The notes under the pieces were generated by a model, which saw only the letters and a list, made by a program, of their open reading frames with translations, ran no database searches and was not told the origin of the DNA. Below, piece after piece: positions 60,901 through 64,000 of a stretch of 64,000 bases of DNA (position 1 is the stretch's first letter; each line of letters begins with the position of its first letter). Position numbers and translations under genes: made by a program. The stretch comes from T3Sed10-241 sp036796255 (GTDB lineage Bacteria > Bacteroidota > Bacteroidia > Flavobacteriales_D > Cryomorphaceae): the NCBI GenBank assembly GCA_036796255.1, contig DAIRDH010000007.1, forward strand, positions 1 through 64,000. Reading direction: 5' to 3'.

Positions 60901-63900
60901 ACAATAACGTTAAAGGTGCAGGTGCTGGAGTTTCCAAACTCATCTTCGGCAGTGAATTCTACAGCAGTGCTCCCTGCGGGGAAAGTCGATCCGCTTGCGG
61001 GACCTCCGGTTTGGGTCACCGTAACATCGGTGCAAGGGTCGCTGGCGGTAGGAGCTTCGAAAGTGACTACTGCGTCGCATCCACCTGCATCGGCTGGCAC
61101 GCTGAGGTCGGCTGGACAGTCAAAAGTCGGGTCGTTTGAATCTTCGAGCGTTACTTCAAATGAGCAGGTCGAAGTATTTCCAGAAGCGTCGGTCGCTTCG
61201 AAAGTGATGGAGTAAGTTCCAGCTGTAATGGTTGCACCACTGGCAGGACCTTCGATAAGTGTAAAAGTAACTCCCGGACAATTGTCATCTGCCACAGGGT
61301 CTCCATAGCTGATGGTACCTTCGCAACCGTCATTGGCAATGCTAAGGCTCACATCGTCAGGGCAAGTAATGGTGGGTAATTCTTCGTCGTTTACAACTAT
61401 GGTTAGCACACAGGTGCTGGTATTTCCAGCATCATCGGTTGCTGTAAATTCTACTTCTGTGCTGCCTACCGGGAAGCTTGATCCGCTGGCCGGGCCATCA
61501 GTTTGCACTATGCTGCCGCCAGGGCAGTTGTCTGTAAAGCTTGGAATACCGAAAGTGACTGTGGCTGAGCATTGTCCGGCTGCAGCGGTAAGCTCCAGGC
61601 TGCCCGGGCAGTCGATAACTGGTGATTCCTGGTCTTCTACCACTATATTAAAGGTACAAGTGCTGGTGTTTCCAGATTCATCCTCGGCGGTGAATTCCAC
61701 CGCAGTACTTCCCAGTGGGAAGGTGGAGCCGCTTGTCGGTCCGCCGGTTTGGGTCACGGTCACATCGCTGCAATTGTCTGTAGCGGTCGGGGCCGCAAAT
61801 GAAACCACAGCATTGCACTCACCCGCATCATTGCCTGCGGTAATGTCGGCAGGACAATCAAACACAGGGTCGCCTGTATCGACAAGCGTTACCGTAAATG
61901 AACAGGTGGCGGTGTTGCCTGATGCATCGGTGGCCTCAAAAGTGATGGTATAAGCGCCGGCGGTGACGGTTGTACCGCTTGCCGGACCTTCGATAAGCGC
62001 AAAAGTAGCTCCAGGGCAATTGTCATCCACTACCGGATCGGGGTAGCTGATGGTTCCATCGCAGTCGCCATCAGGGAGCAGAATCTCCACATCGGCTGGG
62101 CATGTGATGGTGGGTAATTCTTCGTCGTTTACAACTATGGTGCGCACACAGGTGCTGGTATTTCCAGCATCATCGGTTGCTGTAAATTCTACTTCTGTGC
62201 TGCCTACCGGGAAGCTTGATCCGCTGGCCGGGCCATCAGTTTGCACTATGCTGCCGCCAGGGCAGTTGTCTGTAAAGCTTGGAATACCGAAAGTGACTGT
62301 GGCTGAGCATTGTCCGGCTGCAGCGGTAAGCTCCAGGCTGCCCGGGCAGTCGATAACTGGTGATTCCTGGTCTTCTACCACTATATTAAAGGTACAAGTG
62401 CTGGTGTTTCCAGATTCATCCTCGGCGGTGAATTCCACCGCAGTACTTCCCAGTGGGAAGGTGGAGCCGCTTGTCGGTCCGCCGGTTTGGGTCACGGTCA
62501 CATCGCTGCAATTGTCTGTAGCGGTCGGGGCCGCAAATGAAACCACAGCATTGCACTCACCCGCATCATTGCCTGCGGTAATGTCGGCAGGACAATCAAA
62601 CACAGGGTCGCCTGTATCGACAAGCGTTACCGTAAATGAACAGGTGGCGGTGTTGCCTGATGCATCGGTGGCCTCAAAAGTGATGGTATAAGCGCCGGCG
62701 GTGACGGTTGTACCGCTTGCCGGACCTTCGATAAGCGCAAAAGTAGCTCCAGGGCAATTGTCATCCACTACCGGATCGGGGTAGCTGATGGTTCCATCGC
62801 AGTCGCCATCAGGGAGCAGAATCTCCACATCGGCTGGGCATGTGATGGTTGGCAACTCTTCATCATTTACCAAAACGGCAGTTGTGCAGATGGTTGAATT
62901 TCCGGCAGCGTCTGTTGCGGTAAATTCTATCTCAGTGCTTCCTACGGGGAAGATTGACCCGCTCACGGGACCGTTGGTTTGAACGATGCTGCCACCAGGA
63001 CAGTTGTCACTGAACGTAGGAAGGTCGAAAGTAACCGCAGCCTCACAGGCTCCAGCGCTTGCGGGAGCCTCGATATTGGCAGGGCAAGTAATTATTGGAG
63101 ACTCCTGGTCTTCGACAACGATGTTGATGCTACAGGTGCTGGTGTTTCCCGATTCATCCTCAGCGGTAAATTCTACTACCGTGGTACCTAAGGGGAAAAT
63201 TGAACCACTCACAGGGCCATCGGTTTGGGTAACAGTAAGGTCGCCACAGGCGTCAGTTGCGGTGGGAGCGGGAAAGCTCACAGTGGCCTCACATTCGCCA
63301 GCATCAGTGCTGACTACCAAATCAGTAGGGCAGGTGAAAACCGGAGGATCCGTATCTTCAACGGTAATTTCGAAACTGCATTCGGCAGTATTTCCAGCCG
63401 CATCTGTAGCTTCAAAAGTGACAGTTTGAGTTCCTACCGCCACGAGGTCGCCACTTGCCGGACCTGAGGTCAGAGCGATACTCACTCCCGGACAATTGTC
63501 ATCCGCAACAGGCAATGCGTAAGTCACCTCGGCTTCACAAGTTCCTGCCGGGGCGGGCACAGTGATATTTGCCGGGCAGGCAATGGTGGGGACTTCTTCG
63601 TCATTGACCACAATGTTAAAGCTGCACGCAGAAGTGTTGCCTTCGGCATCCGTTGCAGTGAAAGTTACTTCAGTGCTGCCAGCCGGAAATAAGGAGCCAC
63701 TAAGGGGTCCATCTGTTTGGGCCACTGTCACTCCCGGGCAATTGTCGGTGGCATCAGGATTTGAAAAGGTAACTGTTGCATCACACGAACCCGGATCAGT
63801 CGTGGCAGTAATATCTGTGGGGCAATCGAAGACGGGCGCTTCCGAGTCTTCAACAGTGATGGTGAAGGAGCACTCAGCAGTATTGCCAGAGGCGTCAGTG

Positions 63901-64000
63901 ACGGTGTAGGTTTCGGTGCTCACACCGATTGGGAATGTTCCCCCCGAGCCGATGCCTGCGCTCAGCGCAGTAGTTGCGCCTGGACAATTGTCAGTGCCTG
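57939..64000 (-). CDS. Giant HYR-repeat adhesin with T9SS type B (CHU_C) sorting domain, 5' end outside window
   Basis: More than 2015 residues; the frame is open to base 64000, so the true start is beyond the window. It is built of 21 complete HYR modules of about 80-85 residues (each with a CP turn such as ITCPADV or FDCPADI, a TDNCPG loop and a TDASGNTATCSF end) plus part of another. Cysteines pair by module and aspartates suggest calcium. The end has a PKD/Ig-like part (about from AEAGVDRNICG), FRDLPNTITPNNDGVNDVWN and the gliding-motility C-terminal domain closing with LNGTVNIIR, the T9SS type B signal. The PorP/SprF gene follows 3 bases downstream. Probably a long surface adhesin, similar in plan to SprB. 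Confidence 0.95.
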   Translation of the reverse strand, partial: GTDNCPGATTALSAGIGSGGTFPIGVSTETYTVTDASGNTAECSFTITVEDSEAPVFDCPTDITATTDPGSCDATVTFSNPDATDNCPGVTVAQTDGPLSGSLFPAGSTEVTFTATDAEGNTSACSFNIVVNDEEVPTIACPANITVPAPAGTCEAEVTYALPVADDNCPGVSIALTSGPASGDLVAVGTQTVTFEATDAAGNTAECSFEITVEDTDPPVFTCPTDLVVSTDAGECEATVSFPAPTATDACGDLTVTQTDGPVSGSIFPLGTTVVEFTAEDESGNTSTCSINIVVEDQESPIITCPANIEAPASAGACEAAVTFDLPTFSDNCPGGSIVQTNGPVSGSIFPVGSTEIEFTATDAAGNSTICTTAVLVNDEELPTITCPADVEILLPDGDCDGTISYPDPVVDDNCPGATFALIEGPASGTTVTAGAYTITFEATDASGNTATCSFTVTLVDTGDPVFDCPADITAGNDAGECNAVVSFAAPTATDNCSDVTVTQTGGPTSGSTFPLGSTAVEFTAEDESGNTSTCTFNIVVEDQESPVIDCPGSLELTAAAGQCSATVTFGIPSFTDNCPGGSIVQTDGPASGSSFPVGSTEVEFTATDDAGNTSTCVRTIVVNDEELPTITCPADVEILLPDGDCDGTISYPDPVVDDNCPGATFALIEGPASGTTVTAGAYTITFEATDASGNTATCSFTVTLVDTGDPVFDCPADITAGNDAGECNAVVSFAAPTATDNCSDVTVTQTGGPTSGSTFPLGSTAVEFTAEDESGNTSTCTFNIVVEDQESPVIDCPGSLELTAAAGQCSATVTFGIPSFTDNCPGGSIVQTDGPASGSSFPVGSTEVEFTATDDAGNTSTCVLTIVVNDEELPTITCPDDVSLSIANDGCEGTISYGDPVADDNCPGVTFTLIEGPASGATITAGTYSITFEATDASGNTSTCSFEVTLEDSNDPTFDCPADLSVPADAGGCDAVVTFEAPTASDPCTDVTVTQTGGPASGSTFPAGSTAVEFTAEDEFGNSSTCTFNVIVVDDSPPEIECIGDLTVDNDPGDCGAIVNYTVPTGTDNCGDVTITLISGPASGDFIPVGDNEVVYEAADLSGNTVQCSFVITVEDTEAPIVTCPADINITLPDGDCDTVVNYALPAVSDNCPETTLTLTAGPASGETFSVGATTVTFEAVDDAGNTASCSFTVTVTENVSPTIDCPGDITVNNDAGECGAVVTYTAPEGLDNCPGATTSLTSGLGSGATFPLGTSTETYTVTDLSGNEASCSFTVTVVDAESPIITCPENIVVGNDPGQCEATVSYDLPEVTDNCDDSLTPALISGPASGAVLAVGVYTVTYEVSDLSGNTAECSFTITVEDDESPVITCPDDIVVDAASGECDAVVTYGLPTVDDNCGIASTTLIEGPASGSLFPVGISTIVFETTDVNGNSETCSFTVTVNEDVPPVITCPDDIVQANSQGLCGAIVNYDLPEASDDCGDVIISLIEGPVSGAEFPLGSTTVTYEATDISGNSVSCSFQVTITDEEAPAFECPGPVLQINTDEGSCEAVYNFDLPVVSDNCEVATLVQVAGPASGASLPLGETTFSFTATDNAGNESTCTYTVEVTDNEAPVLANCPVDFDVFVGDDNCSAIVDFVAPTATDNCSVSLEQISGPASGETLAPGEYTVSFEATDPSGNVSTCEFTVSVLDNIAPEFACPDTLQSCAGVVTFDAPIATDNCTDVEVLQIGGPESGSQFPLGSSTVTFEATDASGNSATCSFVVEVLPTAPRAEAGVDRNICGSTTATLNGNPPGDALGTWTIISGTGDIVNPNANSTNVENLGTGANVFVWTLDPQNGCDVESDTLTITVEPGVSVDAGSDQLIIAGGQAALQATASPANGTFLWFPSQTLSCEACANPVATPSESTLYFVQYTSPLGCEVTDSVTVNVFRDLPNTITPNNDGVNDVWNIPGIANFPNVQVVIYNRWGTEVFNSTGYREPWDGTRNGDLLPAGSYFYMIDYRQSGTENLNGTVNIIR
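61369..62844 (-). repeat. Near-perfect 738-bp tandem duplication inside the HYR gene
   Basis: Units 61369-62106 and 62107-62844 differ, as far as I can read, only at two adjacent bases (61404-61405 TA, 62142-62143 GC), which change one Leu codon to Arg. Each unit is 246 codons, exactly three HYR modules. The neighbouring modules are far less alike, so the duplication is recent or kept alike by recombination. Confidence 0.95.

Noticed and set aside
61312..61953. Two identical-looking 213-codon open frames opposite to the adhesin gene (also 62050-62691)
   Set aside because: They are antisense shadows of the tandemly duplicated HYR modules; low-complexity Ser/Val composition.
57939..64000. Regular repeats that might suggest a CRISPR array
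   Set aside because: Repeat unit is about 240-255 bases, coding, in frame, with diverged copies; no short direct repeats with unique spacers and no cas genes.

Overview
The window is chromosomal DNA of a Bacteroidota bacterium, most likely Flavobacteriia (Flavobacteriales, possibly Cryomorphaceae-like; I cannot go lower). The evidence is type IX secretion (T9SS) sorting domains of both type A and type B, a PorP/SprF protein, gldF-gldG, bshC (bacillithiol), a Y_Y_Y/propeller regulator, a family-GT3 glycogen synthase, and many promoters of the Bacteroidota type (TTG, about 17-20 bases, TAnnTTTG). GC looks moderate, a little under half by eye. I see no rRNA, tRNA, IS element, prophage or CRISPR. 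A run of 100 N (24726-24825) marks a scaffold join.

Region 1 (1-21742) is an accessory beta-glucan (probably laminarin) locus interrupted by an unrelated envelope block. At the left are a GH3 enzyme (cut by the window edge), a T9SS protein with two jelly-roll-like domains, a GH16 lipoprotein and, divergently, a membrane-spanning one-component regulator. Genes 6547-12589 are an ECF sigma operon with envelope proteins, a SRPBCC protein, a beta-barrel and a Crp-like regulator. The locus resumes at 12627 with a second GH16 and a GH2/GH5-like enzyme, divergent from a four-gene operon (15527-21690) of two large unassigned beta-barrels and two surface lipoproteins. No SusC/SusD pair is visible. Both divergent intergenic regions carry the same unusual element: four GATGTA-type half-sites at 11, 20-21 and 11 bp steps, in the same orientation and at nearly the same distance from a -7 box (3270-3318 and 15417-15464). 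This joins the two blocks into one putative regulon and is the most interesting signal here.

Region 2 (21761-32865): monomeric isocitrate dehydrogenase, a poor intergenic region with the gap and a truncated gene, glycogen synthase, a TPR histidine kinase and a giant CotH-kinase T9SS protein.

Region 3 (32916-38525): a lipoprotein-barrel, then a three-gene operon (T9SS protein, DUF4625 His-rich lipoprotein, TonB-dependent receptor) that looks like metal, perhaps zinc, uptake, with a promoter overlapped by an inverted repeat.

Region 4 (38738-55479) is largely housekeeping: uvrB, a 54-residue membrane protein, an ABM monooxygenase, gldF-gldG-DUF4340, dnaN, csaA, a YkvA-like protein, a compact overlapping operon yidD - His-rich lipoprotein - hemB - ACMSD, a secreted C1 peptidase, bshC, an acyltransferase and a DEAD-box helicase. 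Several of these have a -7 box only 4-6 bases before the start codon, suggesting leaderless mRNAs.

Region 5 (55489-64000): a T9SS type B adhesin of at least 21 HYR modules (5' end outside the window), its PorP/SprF partner and an OmpA-family protein in one operon. The adhesin gene contains a near-perfect 738-bp tandem duplication.
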